Source: an uncultured Algibacter sp. (GTDB lineage: Bacteria > Bacteroidota > Bacteroidia > Flavobacteriales > Flavobacteriaceae). Taken from it: a stretch of 64,000 bases of DNA. Where the stretch lies: positions 806,001 to 870,000 of the forward strand of contig NZ_CANLGU010000001.1 in NCBI RefSeq assembly GCF_947490405.1. Reading direction: 5' to 3'. Both the position numbers and the translations under genes were made by a program. Each line of letters begins with the position of its first letter. The first letter of the stretch is position 1. The notes below the pieces were generated by a model. That model was given only the letters and a program-made list of their open reading frames with translations, searched no databases and was not told the DNA's origin. Positions 38,417 through 47,321 of this stretch are shown piece by piece.

Positions 38417-38446
38417 TAAAAAACCCACTCTAAAATTAGAATGGGT
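38417..38446 (-). terminator. Terminator of the DUF4382 gene
   Basis: ACCCACTCTAA and TTAGAATGGGT pair with one mismatch, with T run on the minus strand. Confidence 0.8.
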
Positions 38447-38484
38447 CTTGGTTAATTATTATAATTAGGTTCTCTAATTTAATT

Positions 38485-39324
38485 TTATTCTAATTCCAGC
38501 GTTATAGTTCCTACTGACTCAATATTTCCTACTTCAACAGTTACTTCAGAAGATTCATATGATATATATGTCTCTTTACTAATTTTTAAAATATAATTTC
38601 CAGCTTCTAGACCTTGTAATACAAAATCTCCATTCTCATCTGTTAATGTATCTTTAACCAATGTATCATCAGTAGTATATACTTCAACAATCTGATTTCC
38701 AATTGGCGTTTCAATTGTTTCTTCAATAATTTCAACTACTTTTCCACTTATAGAACCAGAACTAACTTCTGCATTAACTTTAATAACCGGTTTTAAAATA
38801 TATTTTCCTGAATTACCAGCCTTAACAATAGACTTCTGAACATTCCAATCTAAAATGAATGAATACACAAATCCAGCTTCTAACTCTTCATCTAAATTAA
38901 GTTTTAAACCTGATTGTTGTGCACTTGGAGTATCTAATGGAATTAATCCTTCTTCTCCTTCTATTTTAAGTGTATTATTATCACTTAATACAAGTCTTAC
39001 TTGTTTTAACACACCAACTGGCAATACTTCATCTGTTAACAACAAACTATTTCCAGCTATAAGCTCAGTAATATCAACATTTATTGGATACCCTACTTCA
39101 GGAGTAAAACTTTCCCAACTTTCTTCTTCATCAGAAGATTTGTACTGTATGTCTATAATTTCAATATTAACTTCTAAATAATCTCCTGGTTCGTCTACTA
39201 ATTTTAATTGAACTCTAGCTGTTTCATTTTTATTACTGTTATCACTATCACAATTAACCATTAATAATAGTACCATAATAGTTACTACAGTTCCTAAAAC
39301 GCTTTTTATATACTTCATACTCAT
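38485..39324 (-). CDS. DUF4382 lipoprotein with carboxypeptidase-regulatory-like domain
   Basis: A 279-residue lipoprotein (LLLMVNC, about residue 25). Residues 35-180 match the DUF4382 pattern (ARVQLKLVDEPGDYLEVNIEIIDIQYKS, VLPVGVLKQVRLVL). The C-terminal 90 residues form a carboxypeptidase-regulatory-like beta-sandwich (TLTDENGDFVLQGLEAGNYILKISK). Such proteins sit on the outside of the cell; function is unknown. It has its own terminator and stands between two unrelated envelope genes. Confidence 0.82.
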   Translation of the reverse strand: MSMKYIKSVLGTVVTIMVLLLMVNCDSDNSNKNETARVQLKLVDEPGDYLEVNIEIIDIQYKSSDEEESWESFTPEVGYPINVDITELIAGNSLLLTDEVLPVGVLKQVRLVLSDNNTLKIEGEEGLIPLDTPSAQQSGLKLNLDEELEAGFVYSFILDWNVQKSIVKAGNSGKYILKPVIKVNAEVSSGSISGKVVEIIEETIETPIGNQIVEVYTTDDTLVKDTLTDENGDFVLQGLEAGNYILKISKETYISYESSEVTVEVGNIESVGTITLELE

Positions 39325-39426
39325 AACTTCCTTTTTTATGGATATTTACAAAAATAAGACCTACTTTAAAAAAAGTCTAATTCTTTACAATCTTTTCGTT
39401 GAAATGCACTGTTTTTAAGCAAAGAA

Positions 39427-39456
39427 AAAGGCTAACCCTTAAATAGGATAAACCTT
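39427..39456 (-). terminator. Weak terminator after the Lys/Glu-rich gene
   Basis: Imperfect hairpin AGGTTTATCC/GGGTTAGCCT with a T-rich tail on the minus strand, downstream of 39480. Confidence 0.5.
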
Positions 39457-39479
39457 TAAAAAATCTAGCTTTAGAACTA

Positions 39480-40037
39480 TTAGTTGGCTTTAGACTTTTT
39501 TAACCTTTTACCTTTTTCAACTTTCTTTTCTAATATATCAGCTTCTTTTTCAATAGCTTCTAACTTTTCTATTTTTTCACCATAGTCTTCATCTGTTATT
39601 TTGCCTTGCTTCTTTTTAGCTTTAAGCTTCTCCTTAACAACTTTAACCCTTTCCTTTGCATCATTAGCTTTGGACTCACCTTTTTTAACGGTATTTTCTA
39701 ATTGTTTTGTTTTCTCTTCTTTCTGTAACTTAGCTTGCCTTGCACGTTCCTGTCCATAAGCTTTTCCTTCTAACCCATATTTGTCTTTTCCATAAGCATT
39801 ACTTTTTTCATCAACCTCCTCAATCTTTTCTTTTTTATCCTTTTTTATTTTTTTCTCTACCTTATTTTTCTTTTGCTTTGAATCCTCAACTACTTCTTCT
39901 ACATTTTTTTTCTCTTTCTTAATTTTCTTTTCAGTTTTTTCCTTTTTACCAGCATGCTCAGGTTTTTGAGCAAATCCAACAACTACAAACCCAACTAGTA
40001 ATATAACTGTCAATATAGTTTTAAGTGATTTTTTCAT
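39480..40037 (-). CDS. Secreted Lys/Glu-rich coiled-coil protein
   Basis: A 185-residue protein with a signal peptide (MKKSLKTILTVILLVGFVVVGFAQ), then long runs of alternating Lys and Glu predicted as coiled coil, interrupted by NAYGKDKYGLEGKAYGQERAR. No enzyme motif is present. It overlaps nothing and follows the 75-residue lipoprotein gene by 11 bases. The low complexity makes homology searches hard; function unknown. Confidence 0.65.
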   Translation of the reverse strand: MKKSLKTILTVILLVGFVVVGFAQKPEHAGKKEKTEKKIKKEKKNVEEVVEDSKQKKNKVEKKIKKDKKEKIEEVDEKSNAYGKDKYGLEGKAYGQERARQAKLQKEEKTKQLENTVKKGESKANDAKERVKVVKEKLKAKKKQGKITDEDYGEKIEKLEAIEKEADILEKKVEKGKRLKKSKAN

Positions 40038-40048
40038 AATATTAGTTT

Positions 40049-40276
40049 TTATATTTCGTTTAACATATCATCCAGTTTTTTTATGGATGCCTCTATACTT
40101 TTTTCTGTATTTTTAAGCTCTTCATTAAGAGCTTCTATAGATTCTATTTCTTGCTTTAGTTCGGTGCTTACTTCTTCTATATTAGCCTCACTATCTACAT
40201 TCTTTTTTTCTTTTTTATTACCACAACTTAATATTGTTAATGATAAGAATAAAATTAAAATGTTAAGATTTTTCAT
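40049..40276 (-). CDS. Small coiled-coil lipoprotein
   Basis: A 75-residue lipoprotein (LTILSCGN, Cys18) with an acidic helix of heptad character (ELKQEIESIEALNEELKNTEK). It is the upstream gene of a two-gene unit with the Lys/Glu-rich protein. Their opposite charges suggest they could bind each other; this is inference. Confidence 0.65.
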   Translation of the reverse strand: MKNLNILILFLSLTILSCGNKKEKKNVDSEANIEEVSTELKQEIESIEALNEELKNTEKSIEASIKKLDDMLNEI

Positions 40277-40395
40277 AATACATATATTTTTATATTGAAA
40301 TTAGACCCAATATATTAAATTAAGTCACATAGTTAAATAATTAAAGGGAAGTTAACCACTTCTCTTAATTTCTCCATCTCCAAACTAATCTCCCT

Positions 40396-41115
40396 CTACA
40401 CCGCCTTGCCATGACTATCCTGGGTTATTTTCATCCTACTATGTCCTAACAATTCACTAACTATTTCCTTAGGCATATCATTATAAAGTAAATCAGTGCT
40501 TGCAAAAGTCCTTCTAGCCATGGGTGTTATTAATCTTTTATAAATACCTACTAATATCGCTATTTCTTTTAAATAAGAATTATAACATTGATTACTAATC
40601 CTAGATAACACAAAACCTTCATCATTGTACTATTCTAGTATTTCTATAGTTTTAGGCAACAATATGGTACCGAAAGCTCCTTAGATGTCTTTTCCCGCTT
40701 CATCTTAATCCACAAATTACCATCAAAACCCTTAATTATATTAGCTTTACTTAAATTCATAGTTCTCTATAAAGCAGTCCTGTATAGCAAGAAAACACAA
40801 ATAAATCTTTAATAAACTGTAAATATCATCTACAGAAAAACTTTCTTCTTTAACTTGAAGCATTAAAAATTTTAGTTTTAATAGAGCTTAACTGATTGTT
40901 GATATATTCTGAATCTGGTTCATCTGGTTTTACAAATTGTTGCTTGGAATTCCAGTGATCTGGATTTATAAATTGTCTTGTGCTAAAGGTTTTTCTAATT
41001 TTATTATAAGTTAGTCTACACATAAGAACATATAGTCCTTTAGCTTTCTTTTTATGCTTATTTATATTAAATAATATATTGATTTTTATTTGTTTTAAGT
41101 TTTATAATTATGGGG
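40396..41115 (-). pseudogene. Decayed tyrosine recombinase (integrase)
   Basis: Three frames hold pieces of one integrase, read on the minus strand. The arm-binding domain (KGLYVLMCRLTYNKIRKTF, then INPDHWNSKQQFVKP) spans about 41050-40870 and ends in a stop. Next comes a short LQVKEESFSVDDIYSLLK piece, then the start of the catalytic domain (KGFDGNLWIKMKREKTSKEL), and last a 71-residue piece ending at 40396. Most of the core-binding domain is missing. In the last piece the HxxR motif reads PMARR (His lost) and the nucleophile region reads ITQDSHGKAV with His where Tyr is expected. It lies beside tRNA-Asn. Confidence 0.85.
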
Positions 41116-41247
41116 TCTTTTTAAAATTGATGGGGGTCTTGATATGTGTCTTTTTTTACCAAATAAGTTAGCAAGTTGCCATTTAGAAGGAAGTGGAACA
41201 AATGCATACAATGCAATGATAATAGACTGTTAAGTTTAATGCATAAA

Positions 41248-41276
41248 AAAAGACCTTACATTTCTGTAAAGTCTTT
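41248..41276 (-). terminator. Terminator after tRNA-Asn
   Basis: AAAGACTTTACA and TGTAAGGTCTTT pair around a short loop with a T run on the minus strand, 12 bases past the tRNA 3' end. Confidence 0.75.
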
Positions 41277-41287
41277 CTCTTATTAAG

Positions 41288-41361
41288 CTCCTTCTCTAGG
41301 GCTCGAACCTAGGACCCTCTGATTAACAGTCAGATGCTCTAACCAACTGAGCTAAGAAGGA
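41288..41361 (-). tRNA. tRNA-Asn (GTT)
   Basis: A 74-base cloverleaf on the minus strand. The acceptor arms are TCCTTCT and AGAAGGA with discriminator G, the D arm is AGCTCAGTTGGTTAGAGC, the anticodon loop is CTGTTAA (anticodon GTT), and the T arm contains GGTTCGAGCC. CCA is not encoded. Its 3' side faces the dead integrase at 40396-41115, the usual layout for an element integrated at a tRNA gene. Confidence 0.95.
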
Positions 41362-41432
41362 ATGTGCTTTTTTACTTAGCGAGTGCAAATATATGTTGTT
41401 TTTTAATTACAACAAATATTTTTTAAAAATTT

Positions 41433-42764
41433 TTACCCGAAAATTGCTTTATAAATATCATTCCCGTTTGCGAATAAAACTAAAGCTATTAAAATAAAGA
41501 AACCAACCATTTGCGCGTACTCCATAAATTTGTCTCCAGGTTTTCTTCCTGAAACCATTTCATAAAGTAAAAACATAACATGACCACCATCTAATGCTGG
41601 TATTGGCAGTAAGTTTAGTACTCCTAACATAATGGACAAAAATGCTGTTAAGTACCAAAAAGCTTCCCAATTCCATGTTGGAGGAAACATTTGACCTATA
41701 GCAGCAAAACCTCCAATTTGTGATGCTCCTTTTTTAGTAAATATATATTTAAATTGTGCTAAATAATCTTTAACTTCCCAATAGGCTTGACTAAAACCTC
41801 CTGTTATACTTTCAGCAAAAGTATATTCTCTGGTGTTATATGTTAAATAATCTTCATCTGTTGGAATTCTAAAGAAGCCCATTTTATTGTCTTCATCGGG
41901 CGTAATTACTAAATCTATTTTTTGATTGTCTCTAGATATCTGCAAAGCAATCTCTTTTTCAGAGCTATTTTTAATACCATAAACATAGTCAGAAAAATAT
42001 TCAACTTTTTTACCGTTAATTGATACAATCTTATCTCCTGGAAGTATACCAGCCTTATCTGCTTGAGATTCAGCATCAATTGAATCTACCTCAAAGGGAT
42101 ATCTTGCTTCCAATGCAGGCAAATCTCCCGCCTCAAACAATTGTGTGCCTATATCTTCAGGTAATTTAATGTTTTCTATACTTCCGTTGATGTGCTGCAC
42201 TTTTACATTGCTAACATCACGAAACATTAAATATTTATTGATAGGAATATTAATATCTTCAATTAGCTCTCCATTAATCGAAATTATCTTATCACCTTGC
42301 TTAAATCCGTAATTCTCAAGCGTCTTAGTTACGCCATAGCCATATTTAGCACTATCTTTTGATACATAATTCGTTCCCCAGGTAGCCAACATTACTATAA
42401 ACAGGAATATGGCTAACAAAAAATTTACTGTAACGCCTCCTAACATTATAATTAAGCGTTGCCATGCAGGTTTAGATCTAAATTCCCATGGTTGTGGTTC
42501 TTTAGCCATTTGTTCAGTATCCATACTTTCATCAATCATACCGGCTATTTTAACATAGCCCCCCAATGGTAACCAACCTATACCATAAACGGTTTCCCCT
42601 ATTTTCTTTTTAAATAAAGAAAACTTTACATCAAAAAATAAGTAAAATTTTTCCACTCTAGTCTTAAAAATTTTGGCAGGGATAAAGTGCCCTAACTCAT
42701 GTAAAACAACTAATATGGAAAGACTCAAAAGCAATTGAGCCCCTTTAATGAAAAATACCGACAT
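41433..42764 (-). CDS. rseP: RIP metalloprotease RseP
   Basis: A site-2 protease of the inner membrane that cuts membrane-spanning substrates such as anti-sigma factors. HELGH (residues 22-26) is the zinc motif in the first helix, a PDZ pair lies in the middle (GDKIISINGELI and GDKIVSINGKKV), and LLPIPALDGGH is the third zinc-ligand region. The length of 443 is normal. A -7 box TACTTTTG (42787-42794) precedes it. Confidence 0.95.
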   Translation of the reverse strand: MSVFFIKGAQLLLSLSILVVLHELGHFIPAKIFKTRVEKFYLFFDVKFSLFKKKIGETVYGIGWLPLGGYVKIAGMIDESMDTEQMAKEPQPWEFRSKPAWQRLIIMLGGVTVNFLLAIFLFIVMLATWGTNYVSKDSAKYGYGVTKTLENYGFKQGDKIISINGELIEDINIPINKYLMFRDVSNVKVQHINGSIENIKLPEDIGTQLFEAGDLPALEARYPFEVDSIDAESQADKAGILPGDKIVSINGKKVEYFSDYVYGIKNSSEKEIALQISRDNQKIDLVITPDEDNKMGFFRIPTDEDYLTYNTREYTFAESITGGFSQAYWEVKDYLAQFKYIFTKKGASQIGGFAAIGQMFPPTWNWEAFWYLTAFLSIMLGVLNLLPIPALDGGHVMFLLYEMVSGRKPGDKFMEYAQMVGFFILIALVLFANGNDIYKAIFG

Positions 42765-42786
42765 CTACATTTTTTTTATAATCGCA

Positions 42787-42794
42787 CAAAAGTA
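42787..42794 (-). promoter_or_regulatory. -7 box of rseP
   Basis: Minus-strand TACTTTTG, 22 bases before the rseP start. Confidence 0.5.
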
Positions 42795-42891
42795 AGCTTT
42801 TAAACCAAGTATAAAAAGTCATTCGTCTATTGGGCTATGTTTTAACAATAATTTAAGCTCTGACTAAAGGTTCTAGAACTTAAAATCATTG

Positions 42892-42899
42892 TATTTTTG
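42892..42899 (+). promoter_or_regulatory. -7 box of the SCO gene
   Basis: TATTTTTG matches TAnnTTTG, 26 bases before the ATG at 42926. Confidence 0.5.
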
Positions 42900-42925
42900 T
42901 AGAAATTTTAATCTTCAAGTATTAG

Positions 42926-43600
42926 ATGCTTTCCTTTTTTAAAGATTACAAGTATTTCGCCATTGTTTTTGGGTTTATCTCTGTTGTAATAATTGCTCTT
43001 ATTTACAATACTTTAAATACGTACCAACCACTACCCATTTACCAACCTACTATGGTGAGTACAGAGTTGGTTGATAGTACTATTCAACACCAAAAAAAGT
43101 ATCATAAAATCGCGAATTTTAGTTTAATCAATCAAAACGGCAAAAGGGTTACCCAAGATGATTATAAGGGCAAAATCTATGTTGCAGACTTCTTTTTTAC
43201 AACTTGTAGAACAATTTGCCCAGTAATGACAGGACATATGGTTGAAATACAAAAAAAAATTATGGATGATACTCATGTAATGCTACTCTCTCATTCTGTT
43301 ACTCCTGAAATTGACACTGTAGCTCAATTAAAACGATACGCTCTTGAAAAAGGGGTTAACGATAAAAAGTGGAATTTAGTTACTGGCGATAAAAAAGAAA
43401 TTTATAGGCTTGCTAGAAAAAGTTATTTAGCGGTTAAAGACCATGGAGATGGTGGTCCTTTTGATATGGTGCATACCGAAAACTTTATGCTAATTGATAA
43501 AAAAAGACAAATTAGAGGGTTTTACGATGGTACTAATGCTGAAGATATTGATAGACTCTTGAATGACATTGAAATTTTAAAGCAGGAAGAAATAGACTAA
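42926..43600 (+). CDS. SCO1/SenC-family copper chaperone-like protein
   Basis: A 224-residue protein with one N-terminal membrane helix (YFAIVFGFISVVIIALIY) and a periplasmic thioredoxin fold. The copper-binding CxxxC is in FFFTTCRTICPVM and the third ligand His is in DMVHTENFML. SCO proteins deliver copper to the CuA site of cytochrome oxidase or act as thiol redox partners. Oxidase genes are not adjacent. A GCGTTA-type repeat follows. Confidence 0.9.
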   Translation: MLSFFKDYKYFAIVFGFISVVIIALIYNTLNTYQPLPIYQPTMVSTELVDSTIQHQKKYHKIANFSLINQNGKRVTQDDYKGKIYVADFFFTTCRTICPVMTGHMVEIQKKIMDDTHVMLLSHSVTPEIDTVAQLKRYALEKGVNDKKWNLVTGDKKEIYRLARKSYLAVKDHGDGGPFDMVHTENFMLIDKKRQIRGFYDGTNAEDIDRLLNDIEILKQEEID

Positions 43601-43637
43601 CAATTTGTACATATAATTACATTGGCAAATACGCCCC

Positions 43638-43726
43638 GCGTTAGGGATTGCAGTGGCAGCTTTTGGCGAGGCGCGCATCGAGCCAAAACTATTAACGTAA
43701 AGCCCGACCTGATTAAGGTAACGCTC
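43638..43726 (+). repeat. GCGTTA-type interspersed repeat, copy D
   Basis: It begins GCGTTAGGGATTGCAG and ends AAAGCCCGACC...GGTAACGCTC. The middle hairpin is TTTTGGC paired with GCCAAAA, different in sequence from copies A and E but in the same place. Confidence 0.85.
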
Positions 43727-43779
43727 AAATAAAATAAAACTTTAACCACTATAACTTTTATACTTCTAAACAATTGTGT

Positions 43780-43787
43780 TATTTTTG
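43780..43787 (+). promoter_or_regulatory. -7 box of the feoAB operon
   Basis: TATTTTTG, 26 bases before the feoA start. No obvious Fur box was seen. Confidence 0.5.
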
Positions 43788-43813
43788 CTTCTTTAAAATC
43801 AATCTAAATAAGC

Positions 43814-44050
43814 TTGAAGCAAACTTTAGCACATTTAAAACGTGGAGAACATGCTGTAATTACAGATGTTTCTTCAGTTCACATCCCTTTAAAACTTTTA
43901 GAAATGGGCTGTTTGCCTGGGAATTCTGTAGAATTGGTTCAGCTTGCACCTTTTCAAGACCCTATGTATTTGAACGTAAATGGCTCGCACCTAGCTATTA
44001 GAAAAGAAACTGCTGCTCATATTTTAATAGAAAAAGTAACACATGAGTAA
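43814..44050 (+). CDS. feoA: Ferrous iron transport protein A
   Basis: A 78-residue SH3-like protein that supports FeoB. Features are LKRGEHAVITDV, LLEMGCLPGNSVELV and the C-terminal LAIRKETAAHILIEKV. It starts at TTG 43814: no in-frame ATG exists before residue 30, and an in-frame stop is nine bases upstream. Its stop overlaps the feoB start by eight bases (ATGAGTAA), so the two are translationally coupled. Confidence 0.93.
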   Translation: MKQTLAHLKRGEHAVITDVSSVHIPLKLLEMGCLPGNSVELVQLAPFQDPMYLNVNGSHLAIRKETAAHILIEKVTHE

Positions 44051-46142
44051 ACAGATAAATGTGGCGCTGATTGGTAACCCTAATACGGGAAAAACCTCTG
44101 TTTTTAATGCCTTAACAGGTTTAAACCAAAAGGTGGGTAATTATCCTGGGATTACCGTTGAAAAAAAACAAGGTGTTTGTAAACTGCCACGTGGCGTTAA
44201 GGCGCATATTATTGATTTACCAGGTACGTATAGCTTAAATGCGTCGTCTCTGGATGAAAACGTGGTGATTGAACTTTTACTGAATAAAAACGATAAAGAC
44301 TTCCCAGATATTGCGGTGGTGGTTACCGACGTTGAAAATCTAAAACGCAACCTTTTACTATTTACTCAAATTAAGGATTTAGAAATCCCAACCGTATTGG
44401 TTATCAATATGGCAGACCGCATGAGTTACAAAGGAATTTCTTTGGATATTGAGTATTTAGAAGAAAAACTAAACACTAAAATAGCACTAATAAGCACGCG
44501 TAAAAACCAAGGTATAGATGCATTAAGAACATTAATTGCTAATTATAAAGAAGTTTCAGTTAAACCGTGTTTAGATACTACGAGTATTGATCCTACATAT
44601 TTTGGGAACTTAAAAAAGGCATTCCCAAACCAGTTATTATATAAGCTTTGGTTGGTAATTACGCAAGATGTTAACTTTGGAAAAACCGATAGAAAAGGTT
44701 TTGATGCCGTTGCAGATTTTAAAACCAAAAGCAAAGGCGATTTAAAACGTTTACAGCAAAAGGAAACTATAAAACGCTACCAATATATTAATGATGCTTT
44801 AGCGAAGGGACAAAGCATAGATTTGAGCCAAGCGAAAGATTTACGTATAAAATTAGATAGAATTTTAACCCATAAAGTTTGGGGTTATCTCATTTTTGCA
44901 GTTATTCTTCTAACCATTTTTCAAGCTATTTATGATTGGGCCGAAGTGCCCATGGACTTTATTGATGGTACGTTTGCAAGCCTAAGTGAATGGGTGAAAA
45001 ACAGTTTGCCACAAGGTGCTTTTACCAATTTAATTGCCGAAGGCATTATTCCTGGATTAGGTGGTATTGTAATTTTTATTCCGCAAATAGCCTTTTTGTT
45101 TTTATTTATCGCAGTGCTAGAAGAAAGTGGTTATATGAGTCGTGTGGTGTTTTTAATGGATCGTATTATGCGGCGTTTTGGGTTGAGTGGTAAAAGTGTT
45201 GTACCCTTAATTTCTGGTACTGCCTGTGCGATTCCTGCTATTATGGCAACACGTAATATTGAGAGTTGGAAAGAACGTTTAATTACCATTTTGGTAACGC
45301 CTTTTACAACCTGCGCAGCACGATTACCTGTGTACCTTATCATTATTGCTTTGGTGATTCCAGAAGGACGCTTTTTCGGGTTAAGCTACCAAGCTTTAAC
45401 CTTAATGCTATTATATTTAATTGGTTTTGGTACTGCTATTTTTTCGGCCTATATTTTAAATAAAGTACTTAAAATTAAAAGTAAAACGTTTTTTGTTATA
45501 GAAATGCCTAATTATAAACTACCGCTTTTTAAAAATGTAGCTATTACGGTTATTGAAAAAACAAAAGCATTTGTGTTTGGTGCTGGAAAAATAATTCTTG
45601 CCATATCTATTGTACTATGGTTTTTAGCTTCTTATGGCCCAGGAAAACAGTTTAATGATGCTGAAACTATTGTAAAAACTAAATATGCTTCGCAAGATTT
45701 AAATGAAGCGGATTTACAACAAAAAATAGCATCTCATAAATTAGAACATTCCTTTATTGGCATTGCGGGTCATGCTATTGAGCCTGTGATTAGACCTTTG
45801 GGTTACGACTGGAAAATTGGTGTTGCCATTGTAAGCTCTTTTGCAGCTAGAGAGGTATTTGTTGGGACGCTAGCTACTATTTACAGCGTTGGTAGTGATG
45901 ATGAAGCCACTATTAAAAACAGGATGGCTGCGGAAACCAACCCCATTCTTGGTGGGCCGTTATTTAATTTTGCATCAGGAATTTCATTGTTACTATTTTA
46001 TGCTTTTGCCATGCAATGTATGAGTACGCTAGCCATAGTTAAAAAGGAAACCAACAGTTGGAAATGGCCAACGCTACAACTCGTTATAATGACGGCTTTT
46101 GCTTATATTGTAGCATTAATTGCATTTCAATTTTTGAAATAA
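44043..46142 (+). CDS. feoB: Ferrous iron transporter B
   Basis: The Fe(II) permease with an N-terminal G domain (G1 GNPNTGKTSVF about residues 11-21, G3 DLPGTY, G4 NMAD) and membrane Gate motifs (SGTACAIPAIMATRN, and the second core near SSFAAREVFVGTLATIY). The length of 699 is typical of Bacteroidota. It is coupled to feoA upstream and followed by a 44-residue FeoB-associated protein. Confidence 0.97.
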   Translation: MSKQINVALIGNPNTGKTSVFNALTGLNQKVGNYPGITVEKKQGVCKLPRGVKAHIIDLPGTYSLNASSLDENVVIELLLNKNDKDFPDIAVVVTDVENLKRNLLLFTQIKDLEIPTVLVINMADRMSYKGISLDIEYLEEKLNTKIALISTRKNQGIDALRTLIANYKEVSVKPCLDTTSIDPTYFGNLKKAFPNQLLYKLWLVITQDVNFGKTDRKGFDAVADFKTKSKGDLKRLQQKETIKRYQYINDALAKGQSIDLSQAKDLRIKLDRILTHKVWGYLIFAVILLTIFQAIYDWAEVPMDFIDGTFASLSEWVKNSLPQGAFTNLIAEGIIPGLGGIVIFIPQIAFLFLFIAVLEESGYMSRVVFLMDRIMRRFGLSGKSVVPLISGTACAIPAIMATRNIESWKERLITILVTPFTTCAARLPVYLIIIALVIPEGRFFGLSYQALTLMLLYLIGFGTAIFSAYILNKVLKIKSKTFFVIEMPNYKLPLFKNVAITVIEKTKAFVFGAGKIILAISIVLWFLASYGPGKQFNDAETIVKTKYASQDLNEADLQQKIASHKLEHSFIGIAGHAIEPVIRPLGYDWKIGVAIVSSFAAREVFVGTLATIYSVGSDDEATIKNRMAAETNPILGGPLFNFASGISLLLFYAFAMQCMSTLAIVKKETNSWKWPTLQLVIMTAFAYIVALIAFQFLK

Positions 46143-46169
46143 ACTAATACTAATTTCGACAAACGCATC

Positions 46170-46304
46170 ATGAACGACATTATCCAAAATACATTTGTAT
46201 TTACTGCTGTTGCTTTAGCGGTATTATTTTTAGTTAAAAAATTCTTCTGGAAAAAACCGAAACCTAAAAAGGCTTGCGGAAATGATGGTTGTGGTTGCCA
46301 CTAA
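46170..46304 (+). CDS. FeoB-associated Cys-rich membrane protein
   Basis: A 44-residue protein beginning MNDIIQNTFVFTAVALAV. It has one hydrophobic helix followed by KKPKPKKACGNDGCGCH, three cysteines and a terminal His at the C-terminus. This size, layout and position right after feoB match the FeoB-associated Cys-rich family (a FeoC-like role is proposed for some). It is 27 bases after feoB in the same orientation. Confidence 0.85.
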   Translation: MNDIIQNTFVFTAVALAVLFLVKKFFWKKPKPKKACGNDGCGCH

Positions 46305-46343
46305 AATAATTTACTTTTATCATCCACATTATACATTAAAATT

Positions 46344-47228
46344 ATGAAACTAACGTTCATCACACTACTCTTTGCACTGTTATTTACATGTTGTATGTTT
46401 TCGCAAAAGGACAAAACCATAAAACTATTAGACGCCAACTTAACACACTTCAACACACATATTGGTGTACCTCACAGTACTGTGGTTGGCTTGCCGGAAG
46501 GCACATTTCAGTCAGATAATGTTAGAAAAGGCACACCTCTAGGTATTAATAATGATATTAAAAATGTGTTTACCACTACCAATATAAACGGTGAAACTAC
46601 TTTAAATATTAGTGGCGAAATCTACGGTTGTATTACCACTAAAGCCAATTATAGTAATTACCATTTTAGCACCATGTTTAGATGGGGCAACAAAAAATGG
46701 GAGCCTAGACTAGATAGACGTAAAGATTCTGGTATTTTATACCACAGTTATGGAGATTATGGTAGGTTTTGGAACACGTGGAAAACCTGTTTAGAATTTC
46801 AAGTACAGGAAACAGACTTGGGTGATTTTATTTCGCTTAATGGTAATACTACTTCTCCAAAAGTGGCTGGACCATCAGTAGTTATTAGAGGTAACGATAA
46901 AGATGGCACCAAACAATATAACCCAAATTCTGATACTTATTTTGAGGGTAAAGGCTATATTCACGCCTATCTAGAACCGCAAAATCCGCATGGTAGTTGG
47001 AATCTTTTAGAACTATATGTTATTGAAAATAATGCAGTACATGTGGTAAATGGTAAGATTGTGATGGTTGTGGAAAATGCAATTGATCCCGAAACCAATA
47101 CCCCTTTAACCGAAGGACAAATACAAATACAATCAGAAGCTGCAGAATGTTATTATAAAAACATGACCATAACACCAATTACAGAATTTCCAGAATTTAT
47201 TCGCAAACAGGTAAAATTCAAATCGTAA
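46344..47228 (+). CDS. DUF1080 (3-keto-disaccharide hydrolase-like) protein
   Basis: The 294-residue protein has a signal sequence (FALLFTCCMFSQ; a lipobox reading is possible) and a concanavalin-like DUF1080 domain: NYHFSTMFRWGNKKWEP, DSGILYHSYGDYGRFW, PHGSWNLLELYVIENNAVHVVNGKIV and GQIQIQSEAAECYYKNMTI. Members of the family hydrolyse 3-keto-glycosides or bind carbohydrate. It is unrelated in function to the feo genes upstream and ends at a strong terminator. Confidence 0.85.
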   Translation: MKLTFITLLFALLFTCCMFSQKDKTIKLLDANLTHFNTHIGVPHSTVVGLPEGTFQSDNVRKGTPLGINNDIKNVFTTTNINGETTLNISGEIYGCITTKANYSNYHFSTMFRWGNKKWEPRLDRRKDSGILYHSYGDYGRFWNTWKTCLEFQVQETDLGDFISLNGNTTSPKVAGPSVVIRGNDKDGTKQYNPNSDTYFEGKGYIHAYLEPQNPHGSWNLLELYVIENNAVHVVNGKIVMVVENAIDPETNTPLTEGQIQIQSEAAECYYKNMTITPITEFPEFIRKQVKFKS

Positions 47229-47268
47229 ACTGAATATGATGTAATTATACATACGCTCTACATTTTCT

Positions 47269-47318
47269 ATATAAGTTCTCCTTTTTTCTGTTGTAAAAGG
47301 AGAACTTATATTTTTTTT
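47269..47318 (+). terminator. Strong terminator before the metal-uptake operon
   Basis: A perfect 17-base stem (arms 47269-47285 and 47295-47311, with TATAAGTTCTCCTTTT in the left arm), 9-base loop, then eight T. Confidence 0.93.
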
Positions 47319-47321
47319 AGC

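Noticed and set aside
39740-39922. 60-codon frame antisense to the Lys/Glu-rich gene
   Set aside because: Phe/Leu-rich complement of Lys/Glu codons; no independent support.
41161-41285. att-site duplication of the tRNA-Asn 3' end
   Set aside because: A short AGAAGGAA match at about 41186 corresponds to the 5' side of the tRNA gene, not to its 3' end, and is too short to claim.
43774-44001. 75-codon frame overlapping feoA
   Set aside because: Out of frame with feoA, which has clear family motifs in the adjacent frame.
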